24,027 nt of DNA, taken from contig JBFWWW010000042.1 in assembly GCA_050245975.1 (NCBI GenBank), forward strand, positions 1-24,027. Reading direction: 5' to 3'. Source of the stretch: JBFWWW01 sp050245975. GTDB lineage: Bacteria > Pseudomonadota > Alphaproteobacteria > Rhizobiales > Hyphomicrobiaceae. Shown here in pieces: positions 1-7,074 of this stretch. The notes beneath the pieces were generated by a model. The model had not been told where the DNA came from and ran no database searches. It was given only the letters and a program-made list of their open reading frames with translations. The position numbers were made by a program, and so were the translations under genes. The first letter of the stretch is position 1. Every line of letters starts with the position of its first letter.

Positions 1-795
1 CTGGCAGGCCGGAGCAGGCGCCGGTCGGACGGCCGGTGCGGGGGCCGGCGCGTTGAGGGCGACGCGCGCATCTGCCAACGCTGCCGACGGCGGGGATGTG
101 CGCCGCTGCGGCAGCGCCGAGGTCGCGGCTATGACAGGCCGCTCGGGCGATTTGCAGAACGTCGACCGGTAGGCGTCGGCGACGGACTCGATGGAGCGCG
201 CATAGGCCTTGTCCGCAGCCCAGCGCCGCGTCAGGTCGCCGAAGCGGACCGGCCGCTTGAGGCGGCGCGATTCCTCGATGATGTCGTCCTGCTTCTCGCG
301 CGTACGGTTCGCGACCGGCTCGGCGACATGCTCGCCGGAATAGGCGAGGAGATGCTGCATCTGCGCCAGAACGCCGGTCGAGACGTCGGGAAAGCTGTCG
401 CCCGGAACGCCGCCGCCGGTCGCGCCGATGCCGGCAAAGTTGTTCTGGCGCGGGCGCACGTCGCCCCAGTCGCCGTTGCCGCGGCGGTAGCTCAGGTAGT
501 TGGTCTCCAGCAGCATCTGGAAGAACGCATAGTCCCAGCGTATGCCGAGGGCCTCGCCGTGTGTCTTGTAGGCAGTCGCGATGGTGCGGAAGCGCGGCTC
601 GAGCGCGGGATTGCGCCGCGTCACCATCTCCATCAGGCGGTCAGGCGTGACGCATACGGGCACCCGGTTCGCGGCGCTGGTGCGGATTTCCGGGGGCTGC
701 CCGGCCGAGGCCGCGCTCGCCAGCGAGGCCGCCAGACCGAGCCCGGCGGCAAGACGCAACAGTGCACCGGTCACGGGTAGAACCCGATGGGGCAT
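1..795 (-). CDS. Secreted glucosaminidase-like protein, partial (C-terminus beyond left edge)
   Basis: I read this by translating the minus strand; the reading frame stays open from an ATG at 795 to the window edge (265 codons visible). The N-terminus has a basic start and a hydrophobic Ala/Leu-rich stretch ending near residue 32, typical of a Sec signal peptide, so the product should be periplasmic. Residues about 45-215 parallel the domain of the next gene upstream: an N-terminal CVTPDRLMEMV segment, RWDYAFFQMLLETNYL with a candidate catalytic Glu, and RQNNFAGIGATGGGVPGDSF. This resembles the glucosaminidase (peptidoglycan N-acetylglucosaminidase, GH73-like) fold. After about residue 220 comes an Ala/Pro-rich linker that runs off the edge. 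The start lies 26 bp after the stop of its paralogue, so the two are probably co-transcribed. Whether it cuts peptidoglycan is inferred from family only. Confidence 0.75.
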   Translation of the reverse strand, partial: MPHRVLPVTGALLRLAAGLGLAASLASAASAGQPPEIRTSAANRVPVCVTPDRLMEMVTRRNPALEPRFRTIATAYKTHGEALGIRWDYAFFQMLLETNYLSYRRGNGDWGDVRPRQNNFAGIGATGGGVPGDSFPDVSTGVLAQMQHLLAYSGEHVAEPVANRTREKQDDIIEESRRLKRPVRFGDLTRRWAADKAYARSIESVADAYRSTFCKSPERPVIAATSALPQRRTSPPSAALADARVALNAPAPAPAVRPAPAPACQ

Positions 796-821
796 CGTCG
801 GCTGGTCCTGTCTTTGCGCGC

Positions 822-2174
822 TCAGCCTTCCGGGCAGAGCTCGAAGGCCTTGTCCAGGGCCTGGTTCTGGTTGGCGTACTGCCCGGCCACCAGACCACCC
901 TTGGCGTAGGCGGCAATGAAGGCTTCCGCCTCACGCGACTCCATGCCCTCGTTGACGTCGAGGACGGTGTAGTTGACCACCTGATCGACCAGCGAGCGGA
1001 TGATCATCGCCTTCTGTCCGCCATAGCTCGCCGTCCACACGCGGCATTTGCCCGACTTCTCCGGAGCCGGCGAAGCGAGCGCCTTGGCGCTGCCGCCCGC
1101 GGAGGCGAGCTCGATGTTGCCGGTGTCGGCGCGCTTCTCTGCGCTCGGCTTTGCGGCCGGTGGCGCGGCGTTGACCTTCGGCGTGACGGTCGCGACCGCA
1201 GCAGGCGGAACGACGGCTGCCGTTCTGGTGGCCGGCGGCGTGACGGCCGCGGCGGGAGCCTCGATCACCGGAGCGGCCGAAGCCTGAGGCTGCGCGGGCG
1301 GCTCGGCGGCCTGCGAGTTCAGCAGCCGGAACGGCAGCAGGGCCGCGCTGGCGAAGTTGCCGGCCCCGAGGGACGAACGCTGCTCGTTGCCGTCCTTCTT
1401 GCCGTCCTCGATGGCGCGGCGGGCAAGCTCGGTGCCCGTGATGCGCTCGGCCGGGGGATCGGCCTCCGGCGGCGGCTCGAGCGTGGCAAGACGTGCGGAC
1501 GGTTGCCCGCGCGCTTCGGCCATCAGTTCGGGCTGCGGGTCGGGTTTCTGGCAGGCGCCCTGATAGAAGCGTTCGGCGATGGCGGCGATCATGCGCCCGT
1601 AGCTCTTGTCGCCGGGCGCCCATTTGGCGCCGAGGTCGGCATAGGAAATCGGCCGCTTGAAGCCCTGCTGCCAGGATGTGAGCACGCCCCAGTCCTGGAC
1701 TTTGCGCGTGCGATCGGCAACCGGTCTGTCGACGTGCTGGCCGGAATAGAGCAGCACGTGCTCCAGATGCGCGCGTACGCCGGTGGCGACATCGGGAAAG
1801 CTTTCGCCCGGCTCGCCGGGACCGGTGGCGCCAAGGCCGGCAAAATTGTTCTGCTGCGCTTTGACCAGTCCAGGCTTCTTGCCGTGCATGAACGTGAGGC
1901 CGCCGGTCTCCAGCACCATCTGGAAGAGGGCGTAGTCCCAGCGGACGCCAAGCTTCTCGCCGGTGCGCATGTATTCGGCCGCGATGGTGTCGAAGCGCGG
2001 ATCGAGCGCCGGATTGCGCTCACGCAGGAACGCCATCAGGCGGCCGGGCGTCGCGCAATGCGGGACTGTGTTGTGGGCTGAGGCTTTGATGTCCGGCAAT
2101 TCGGAGGCGGCAGCCATAGAGGCGTGGGCCGCGCCGGTCAGAAGGACGCAGAACGCAAGTACATTGGACTTCAT
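822..2174 (-). CDS. Secreted glucosaminidase-domain protein with Ala/Pro-rich linker
   Basis: A 450-residue exported protein. Residues 1 to about 23 form a signal peptide. Residues about 35-235 hold a glucosaminidase-like domain with RWDYALFQMVLETGGL (candidate catalytic Glu in the LET motif) and QQNNFAGLGATGPGEPGESF, the signature seen in alphaproteobacterial proteins annotated as endo-beta-N-acetylglucosaminidases. Residues about 245-370 are low-complexity Ala/Pro/Thr, probably a wall-spanning linker. The last 75 residues form a separate small domain, from GKCRVWTASYGG to ELCPEG, whose two Cys may form a disulphide; I do not recognise it. The likely role is cleaving or binding peptidoglycan during wall remodelling. 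It leads a two-gene unit with its paralogue downstream. The start was chosen because the signal peptide begins at this ATG. Catalytic activity is inferred, not shown. Confidence 0.8.
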   Translation of the reverse strand: MKSNVLAFCVLLTGAAHASMAAASELPDIKASAHNTVPHCATPGRLMAFLRERNPALDPRFDTIAAEYMRTGEKLGVRWDYALFQMVLETGGLTFMHGKKPGLVKAQQNNFAGLGATGPGEPGESFPDVATGVRAHLEHVLLYSGQHVDRPVADRTRKVQDWGVLTSWQQGFKRPISYADLGAKWAPGDKSYGRMIAAIAERFYQGACQKPDPQPELMAEARGQPSARLATLEPPPEADPPAERITGTELARRAIEDGKKDGNEQRSSLGAGNFASAALLPFRLLNSQAAEPPAQPQASAAPVIEAPAAAVTPPATRTAAVVPPAAVATVTPKVNAAPPAAKPSAEKRADTGNIELASAGGSAKALASPAPEKSGKCRVWTASYGGQKAMIIRSLVDQVVNYTVLDVNEGMESREAEAFIAAYAKGGLVAGQYANQNQALDKAFELCPEG

Positions 2175-2362
2175 CAGTCTTCCCCCGGGTAGTGCGCCGT
2201 GCCTTTGCGCACCTGAACGGTCTGCTAAGTTGATAAGGCCTTAACGTTAACGGCCTGTTACCGCGTCCCCACAACGCAGTGATCAACAATCTGAACAGGT
2301 TTGCGGCGCCGATGTGGCGGCGAACCCCGGGGAGGGCAAAAAAGGCGTTCCGGCAGGGCCGG
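2175..2362. promoter_or_regulatory. Intergenic region with promoter of the glucosaminidase pair and CtrA-like half sites
   Basis: This stretch lies upstream of the minus-strand glucosaminidase gene. Its middle is AT-rich compared with the surroundings and contains a perfect 10-bp palindrome TTAACGTTAA at 2241-2250, flanked by AGGCC and GGCCT. On the minus strand, 2261-2246 reads GTAA-N7-TTAAC, one mismatch from the alphaproteobacterial CtrA consensus TTAA-N7-TTAAC. I could not assign a confident -35/-10 pair. Confidence 0.35.
2338..2362 (-). terminator. Possible terminator of folB
   Basis: Directly after the folB stop codon on the minus strand there is a 5-bp stem (2358-2362 with 2350-2354, loop of three) followed, after six bases, by six T residues (2343-2338). 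The stem is short and the T-run is displaced, so this is a weak candidate for an intrinsic terminator. Confidence 0.35.
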
Positions 2363-2767
2363 TTAGCCGGCGCGGTGGCGCTCGATCTCGATGCCGACGC
2401 TGCGCACCGACGGGATCACGTCCGGCTTCTCGATGCGCACGCGCGCCGCCAGCACGCGCGCATCGGCGAGGCAGCTCTGGGCGATGCGCTCGGCCAGCGT
2501 CTCCAGCAGGTTCACATGCTCTCTCTGGACGAGGCGCTCGATGCCGTCCACGAGGCGGGCGTAGTCGAGCACGTCGCCGATGCGGTCCGACTGGCCGTCG
2601 TAGTCGTCGCGCACATCGAGCTCCACCGAGACGATGATGCGCTGCTCGTAGCGTCGCTCGCGCTCGAGAATGCCGACGCTGACGACCACCTCAAGGTCGC
2701 GCACGAAGACTTTTCGCACGCGCCCCGATGATGGGCCCGACGGACGTTCGGAGGACGGTTGGCTCAT
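2363..2767 (-). CDS. folB: Dihydroneopterin aldolase
   Basis: A 134-residue protein with the features of FolB, which converts 7,8-dihydroneopterin to 6-hydroxymethyl-dihydropterin and glycolaldehyde in cytoplasmic folate synthesis. Residues about 17-125 carry VFVRDLEVVVSVGILERERR (family VxGIxExE region), the DY..L..GIERLV segment, NLLETLAERIA, and VRIEKPDVI, whose Lys matches the catalytic Lys of the family. The length is normal apart from a Ser/Pro/Arg-rich extension of about 16 residues at the N-terminus, which may mean that translation starts further in. It follows the SDR gene by 46 bp on the same strand, which fits a pterin operon. Confidence 0.92.
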   Translation of the reverse strand: MSQPSSERPSGPSSGRVRKVFVRDLEVVVSVGILERERRYEQRIIVSVELDVRDDYDGQSDRIGDVLDYARLVDGIERLVQREHVNLLETLAERIAQSCLADARVLAARVRIEKPDVIPSVRSVGIEIERHRAG

Positions 2768-2813
2768 GGTGCGACCGCTGCTTCGTTCGGGTTCGGGCTC
2801 TGTCCTTGACGGC

Positions 2814-3584
2814 TCATGTCTCTCCGCGGTCCCAATCCACGTCGGGTGTGCGCCAGGCCAGGTGCTGGCCGCCGTCGAGCGCCAGCATCTGGCCGGTCAT
2901 GGCCGGAGCGTCGAGAATGAACTGCACGGCCTGAGCGATTTCCTCGGGCGAGGTGCCGCGCCCCAGGAGCACGGCCTTGCGCTGCCGGTCGAACTCCTCG
3001 GCCGTCTGGTGCGCGCTGGCAAGCACCGGGCCCGGCGCGATCGCGTTGACCCTGATTGCCGGTGCGAGCGCCTGGGCCAGGGTGCGCGTCACCGCCCACA
3101 GGGCGGACTTGGACGCGGCATAAGAGAAGAAGTTCGGCGTCGGCTTCCAAACGCGTTGATCGATGATGTTGATGATGTTGCCGGGCGTGCCCGGCGCGGA
3201 GCCCTCGGCGAAGGCCTTGGCGAGAAATACGGGCGCCCGCAGATTGACGGCAAACTGCTCGTCCCATTGAGCGACCGTCAGTGTCCCGATCTCGTCGTAT
3301 CGGAAGAGCGACGCGCTGTTGATCAGGCAGCACGGTGCGCCCAGCGCTTCCGTGCAGGCAGGCACCAGCCTCTGAGCCGCCTCGGCGTCTGCGAGATCGG
3401 CCGTCAGGATCGCGGCCGCGGAGCCGGTTTCGCGGATTTGCTCGGCCAGCGAGCGGCTGTCCGCATCCGGGGTCCGGACGTGAACCCCGACATTCCAGCC
3501 GCGACTGGCGAAATCGAGCGCCAATACCCGCCCGATACGCCGGGCGGCGCCTGTGATGAGAACGGTTCGTGCGCTGCGACTCAT
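2814..3584 (-). CDS. SDR oxidoreductase, pteridine reductase (FolM/PTR1)-like
   Basis: A 256-residue short-chain dehydrogenase/reductase. The Rossmann cofactor motif is TGAARRIG at residues 11-18; its Arg residues suggest NADPH. The NAG-type motif is replaced by INSASLF at about 88-94. The catalytic Tyr155 and Lys159 are in YAASK. The usual SDR Ser is replaced by Asp142 in IIDQRVWKP, and the spacing Asp-12-Tyr-3-Lys is that of pteridine reductase PTR1 and E. coli dihydromonapterin reductase FolM. With folB 46 bp downstream, reduction of a dihydropterin or dihydrofolate is the most likely job. I start at the ATG at 3584 because the Rossmann strand begins a few residues later; an ATG at 3650 would add a non-conserved extension. 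The substrate remains an inference. Confidence 0.82.
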   Translation of the reverse strand: MSRSARTVLITGAARRIGRVLALDFASRGWNVGVHVRTPDADSRSLAEQIRETGSAAAILTADLADAEAAQRLVPACTEALGAPCCLINSASLFRYDEIGTLTVAQWDEQFAVNLRAPVFLAKAFAEGSAPGTPGNIINIIDQRVWKPTPNFFSYAASKSALWAVTRTLAQALAPAIRVNAIAPGPVLASAHQTAEEFDRQRKAVLLGRGTSPEEIAQAVQFILDAPAMTGQMLALDGGQHLAWRTPDVDWDRGET

Positions 3585-3894
3585 GCTGGTGCGGGCGACT
3601 CGGGCGGATGGCTTTCGACGCGCGATGGCGTCGCTCCAGAGATACCGCACTTAAGGCGTCGCGTACCCTATGCCTCAGAAATAACCCGTCTGACCGTGAA
3701 TGAAGCGGCGGTCCCGGCTTTCCCTGCTGCATTTTTGTGCAAACTACGCATTGAAAATAATCATTTGAATCAGAACGTTGCGTGCCTGCCACGGGGCCTG
3801 GGCAAAGCTTGCAAAACCCCAATTGCGGCGTTGTCGGAGCAAGCGTTCTCGCCAATTGTGATTGCAGAATTCATGACCTTCGGGGGATTTGGAA
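3585..3894. promoter_or_regulatory. Divergent promoter region between SDR/folB and TorF-like porin
   Basis: This 310-bp gap separates two divergent units and is AT-richer in its porin-proximal half. For the plus strand a possible sigma-70 promoter is TTGTGC at 3735-3740, a 17-bp spacer, and TAATCA at 3758-3763, which would give a leader of roughly 125 nt. No convincing small ORF or RNA gene is visible. Confidence 0.3.
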
Positions 3895-4734
3895 ATGAAA
3901 CTGACGTCCATTTTTGGAGCGGCGGCATTCGCGCTCGGTGCGGCGGTAGCAGCGCAATCTGCGCTGGCGGCCGATCTTGGCGGAAGCATCAAGGACGACC
4001 CGATGCCGGCTCCGGCCGCGCGCGAGTTCAAGCTCTCGGCCAACGTCGGCATCGCCAGCCAGTACGTCTTCCGCGGCGTCTCGCAGACGTCTGAGGATCC
4101 GGCGATCCAGGGCGGTTTTGACGCCACCTACGGCATCATCTACGCCGGCGTCTGGGCCTCGAACCTCAACTGGGGCGTGACCGACACCCACATCGAGATG
4201 GACTGGTACGCCGGCATCAAGCCGGTGACCGGCAAGGTCACCTGGGATCTGGGCGTCATCTACTACACATATCCGGGTTCCAACGACGTGGCGCTTGGCG
4301 GCGAGCCCAACTACGTCGAGCTGAAGCTCGGCGCGAGCGGCGAGGTCTGGAAGGGCGGTACGCTCGGCGGCACGGTCTACTACTCGCCGGACTACACGCT
4401 CGAGACCGGCAACGTGTGGACCTTCGAGGGCACATTCGCTCAGGAGCTGCCGAAGTTCGGCATGTTCACGCCGACGATCAGCGGTACGCTCGGCTATCAG
4501 GTCGGTCACGATGCGTCCTACATTTCGCTCATTGGAAACGGGGACGACAACTACCTCTACTGGAACGCCGGCCTGACGCTGGGCTTCCTGGAGAAGTGGT
4601 CGCTGGACCTGCGCTACTGGGATAGCAACCTCGGCAGCAACGCCGGCGGCAAGTCCTTCTGCGACGGCAGCACGAACGGCGGCCATCTGCAGTGCGACTC
4701 GCGGTTCGTGGCTTCGCTGAAGTTCACCTACTGA
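3895..4734 (+). CDS. TorF family putative porin
   Basis: A 279-residue outer-membrane protein. Residues 1-25 are a clear signal peptide ending in SALA before ADLGG. The mature part begins with LSANVGIASQYVFRGVSQTS, the conserved opening of the TorF/Gcw_chp putative porin family, and continues with alternating hydrophobic beta strands rich in Tyr, Trp and Gly. It ends in KFTY, a terminal aromatic residue that suits recognition by the BAM machinery. Two Cys near residues 262 and 273 could form a disulphide. A GGGGGA ribosome-binding site at 3882-3887 sits about 7 bases before this ATG; a TTG six bases upstream is a less likely start. It is monocistronic, closed by a strong terminator. The transported solute is unknown. 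Confidence 0.88.
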   Translation: MKLTSIFGAAAFALGAAVAAQSALAADLGGSIKDDPMPAPAAREFKLSANVGIASQYVFRGVSQTSEDPAIQGGFDATYGIIYAGVWASNLNWGVTDTHIEMDWYAGIKPVTGKVTWDLGVIYYTYPGSNDVALGGEPNYVELKLGASGEVWKGGTLGGTVYYSPDYTLETGNVWTFEGTFAQELPKFGMFTPTISGTLGYQVGHDASYISLIGNGDDNYLYWNAGLTLGFLEKWSLDLRYWDSNLGSNAGGKSFCDGSTNGGHLQCDSRFVASLKFTY

Positions 4735-4762
4735 GCGGTTCGAAGCAGCCCTTAGCATGCGA

Positions 4763-4792
4763 CCAGGGCCCCTCGCGGGCCCTGGTTTTTTT
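4763..4792 (+). terminator. Strong intrinsic terminator after the TorF-like porin
   Basis: A perfect 9-bp GC-rich stem (4763-4771 with 4777-4785, loop CTCGC) is followed at once by seven T residues (4786-4792). It begins 28 bp after the porin stop codon. This is a textbook rho-independent terminator. Confidence 0.93.
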
Positions 4793-5153
4793 GTGCAAAG
4801 CGAGACGGACGTCGTCCGCAGGCGCCGCCATTCGCACAAGTGTCGCAATCTTCTGCGAGGCTCGGCGCGTGGTGGGTCGGACCACCGCACGGAAGGAGGC
4901 GGATGCCAAGGCTTTGTCCGCGAGGCCCGGCACCCGCCCTGCGGGATGCGTCGATGCCCTCTTCGCCGCATCTTTGCGGGGTCAGCCCGATGCTCATCTT
5001 CGACTTCTACCCCGCTGCCGAAGGGGCGCGGGCTGGCCTTTCCCTTCCAACCTCGCTGACGGTGTCCACAGGTCTGACGGCTCGCCGTCTTGCCGTGCTG
5101 GCGGCTCTGCTGCTCTATATTTCCGGTCAAGCAGGTCGCAGGCGGGACATGCC
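4793..5153. other. 361-bp stretch without a supported gene
   Basis: After the porin terminator I see no ORF with convincing coding character. Open frames exist on both strands, but they are what high GC produces by chance, and they lack ribosome-binding sites and family motifs. Short inverted repeats occur, for example GGTGG/CCACC at 4871-4886. Any promoter for the next gene should lie here, but I could not identify one. Confidence 0.5.
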
Positions 5154-5921
5154 ATGCTGCTCGCGGTCGCCGGCATTATCGTCCTCATGACGGCTGCAAC
5201 CATTGCCGCTGCGTTTTTCGTATTTGCACCGCGCATTGCCGAGGGTCGCATTATCTATGATGTCGATCCCGATCTGCCCATGGGCTTCGGATTCAAGATG
5301 GCCTGGCTGGCGGTCCGCACCGAGGATACGCGCGGGGTGGCGGCCGCGTTGGGCCTGGCGGGCGTCGAGCGCGTCAACTGGCGTGCGGGTCTCGGCACGG
5401 TTTACGACGACCGGCTGGGTGAAACTCATGTCTTCGTGACGCCGCCCGTTGCGGGCTGGACCTTCGTCATCGGTCTGCCGCTGCCGCATCCGGCCGGTGA
5501 CTCCTATGCCGACAAGATGACGCCGCTTCTGCTGCAACTTTCGCGGCGCTTCGGCGAGGCGCAGTACTTCCTCTCCTTCCCACCGGCCGATCATTTCGCC
5601 TGGGCCCGTGCGCGGGCCGGTCGCCTCGTGCGCGCTTTCGCCATTGCCCCTGCCGGGGTGACATGGAGCAGCGGCCACCTCACGGCCGAAGAACGGGCCA
5701 TGGGAATGGGGCTGTTCGAACTGCGCGGGGTGCGGGGGCGGGAAGGGGACGCCGGAGGCCGGATGCTGCTCTATCCGACGGAACGCCACGTCACCGAACT
5801 GGCAGGGCGCTGGGGCCTGGATCCGACACGACTGGACCACGTCCGTGCCGAGCCGGCGCTGGGCCTCATCGGCATCGGGCCTGAGGGCTGGCGCGCGCGG
5901 CGCCTCGACGCCGCCGCCTAG
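5154..5921 (+). CDS. Membrane-anchored protein of unknown function
   Basis: A 255-residue protein whose first 28 residues form one hydrophobic segment (MLLAVAGIIVLMTAATIAAA), either an uncleaved anchor or a signal sequence. The rest is soluble, with mixed alpha/beta composition and several Trp and aromatic motifs: GWTFVIGLPLPHP near residue 105, a RRFGEAQYFLSFP segment near 130, and HFAWARARAGRLVRAFA near 145, followed by WSSGHLTAEE. I do not recognise a named family, though the Ala-Arg-Gly-Leu-Val-Arg-Ala-Phe stretch reminds me of uncharacterised proteins in other bacteria. I chose the ATG at 5154 because it starts the hydrophobic segment and has GGCGGGA at 5141-5147 upstream. The frame is open back to 4692, but that extension has no coding features. 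No operon partner is evident. Confidence 0.75.
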   Translation: MLLAVAGIIVLMTAATIAAAFFVFAPRIAEGRIIYDVDPDLPMGFGFKMAWLAVRTEDTRGVAAALGLAGVERVNWRAGLGTVYDDRLGETHVFVTPPVAGWTFVIGLPLPHPAGDSYADKMTPLLLQLSRRFGEAQYFLSFPPADHFAWARARAGRLVRAFAIAPAGVTWSSGHLTAEERAMGMGLFELRGVRGREGDAGGRMLLYPTERHVTELAGRWGLDPTRLDHVRAEPALGLIGIGPEGWRARRLDAAA

Positions 5922-6198
5922 GGCCGACCCGCGCTCGCTGCAGGCGCAAGTGAACCAATTGCCCATCGCCGGCGTTATCCAGCCGACCCTTTGCACGCAA
6001 CCGTGCATATGTGTGGTCTGCGTGCCTCACGCGCTGCGTGTTCCAGCGTTGATTAGCGTGTCGGCTGTGAGGGAACCTCAAATGAGGCACAAGCGCCTCA
6101 TTTTATTCCGATTTTCGCCAAGGTCGGGGACTAGCCCCGATCCCGGGAGTGGCGCGGTCTTAGTGCCGCGACGGACATCGAATGCGAGGAGCTGGGCA
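5922..6198. promoter_or_regulatory. Upstream region of Omp25-type gene with tandem hairpins
   Basis: This 277-bp gap holds two consecutive stem-loops at 6068-6080 and 6080-6103, described separately, then a 6-bp stem TCGGGG/CCCCGA near 6123-6139 and a CGCGG/CCGCG stem near 6154-6171. A GAGGA at 6185-6189 can serve as ribosome-binding site for the gene at 6199. No confident -35/-10 pair was found. Confidence 0.35.
6080..6104 (+). terminator. Stem-loop with T-tract upstream of Omp25-type gene (terminator or attenuator)
   Basis: A perfect 9-bp stem AAATGAGGC/GCCTCATTT (6080-6088 with 6095-6103) with a six-base loop runs straight into TTTTATT. It is preceded by a smaller hairpin TGAGG-GAA-CCTCA (6068-6080). 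It lies 158 bp after the previous stop codon and 95 bp before the next start. It could end the upstream transcript, close a small RNA, or attenuate the downstream gene. Confidence 0.5.
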
Positions 6199-6864
6199 AT
6201 GACGCATGGGATTTCGGGGCGCTTAGGCGCATGTGTTTTGGCTATCGCGCTGTCGTGCAGCGCTGCGGCGGCGGCAGACCTTGGCGGCGCGCCCATCGTG
6301 CGCGAGCAGGACTATCCGCCGATGCGTATCGAGCGGTGGACCGGACTGTATCTCGGCGCGACGGTGGGCGGCGCGTTCGGCACCGCGGACTTCAACGGTC
6401 TGTCCGGTACGGGGTCTTATGACCATGACGGCTGGGTGGGGACTGTGCTTGCCGGATACAATTGGCAGTTCGGGCGCACGGTTGTCGGTATCGAAGCTGA
6501 TATCGGCACCGGCGGTCTTGGCGGCGGAAACGTGGTCGGTTCGGATCTGAACTGGATGGGCTCGGTCCGTGGTCGTCTGGGCTTCCTGGCGACACCGTCG
6601 TTGCTGGTCTACGGCACGGGCGGTTTTGCGTGGGCGAACATGGACATCACCGGTGCCGGCTTCGGCACCACCGATTCGCGCACCTTCACCGGCTACCAGG
6701 TCGGCGGCGGTCTCGAAATGGCGTTCGCGCCCAACTGGACGGCGCGCGTGGAGTACATCTACACCGGCCTGGGTGCGGAAACGGTCAACACCGGCGGCGG
6801 CTTCATCGACCGCATCGATCCGGACTTCCACACGGTCCGCGCGGGTCTCACCTACAAGTTCTGA
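6199..6864 (+). CDS. Outer-membrane beta-barrel protein, Omp25/Omp31 type
   Basis: A 221-residue porin-family protein. Residues 1 to about 27 are a signal peptide ending in AAAA before DLGG. The mature protein has the ERWTGLYLGATVGGAFG motif, which opens many rhizobial and Brucella small beta-barrels. It goes on with paired Gly/Tyr/Val strands (VGTVLAGYNWQFGRTVVGIE, VYGTGGFAW, ARVEYIYTGLG) and ends in AGLTYKF with a terminal Phe, as expected for an eight-stranded outer-membrane barrel. Such proteins are abundant structural or porin-like envelope proteins. The ATG at 6199 precedes the signal peptide and has GAGGA upstream. It is single-gene, with a terminator just downstream. Confidence 0.88.
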   Translation: MTHGISGRLGACVLAIALSCSAAAAADLGGAPIVREQDYPPMRIERWTGLYLGATVGGAFGTADFNGLSGTGSYDHDGWVGTVLAGYNWQFGRTVVGIEADIGTGGLGGGNVVGSDLNWMGSVRGRLGFLATPSLLVYGTGGFAWANMDITGAGFGTTDSRTFTGYQVGGGLEMAFAPNWTARVEYIYTGLGAETVNTGGGFIDRIDPDFHTVRAGLTYKF

Positions 6865-6890
6865 GCTTTCCAACCTCGGTCTATACGGCG

Positions 6891-6922
6891 AAGGGCAGCC
6901 TGCATCCGCAGGCTGCCCTTTT
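6891..6922 (+). terminator. Intrinsic terminator after Omp25-type gene
   Basis: A perfect 13-bp stem (6891-6903 with 6908-6920, loop ATCC) ends in four T residues (6919-6922). It sits 26 bp downstream of the stop codon. Confidence 0.88.
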
Positions 6923-7074
6923 GCATGTTGCGTCGCTCTCGCAATCGGGCAAGGCCATATTTCCCTATCATCGAGGATCCTCCGGGCGCTTGAGCGCGTT
7001 TTGAACCTATCGACGGATCGCGGTCTGCGCTGACGTTGAGGTATCGGACGCGCCGAAGAGCAAGGAGAGAAGAC

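Noticed and set aside
762..2081. A 439-codon plus-strand open frame opposite the glucosaminidase gene
   Set aside because: The minus-strand protein has a signal peptide and conserved motifs, whereas this one is Gly/Arg/Ala low-complexity.
4871..4886. GGTGG/CCACC hairpin as a sign of a small RNA gene
   Set aside because: It is only a 5-bp stem in GC-rich sequence, without promoter or T-run nearby.
4692..5153. Upstream extension of the 5154-5921 gene
   Set aside because: The extension begins inside the porin gene and spans a strong terminator; it has no conserved features.
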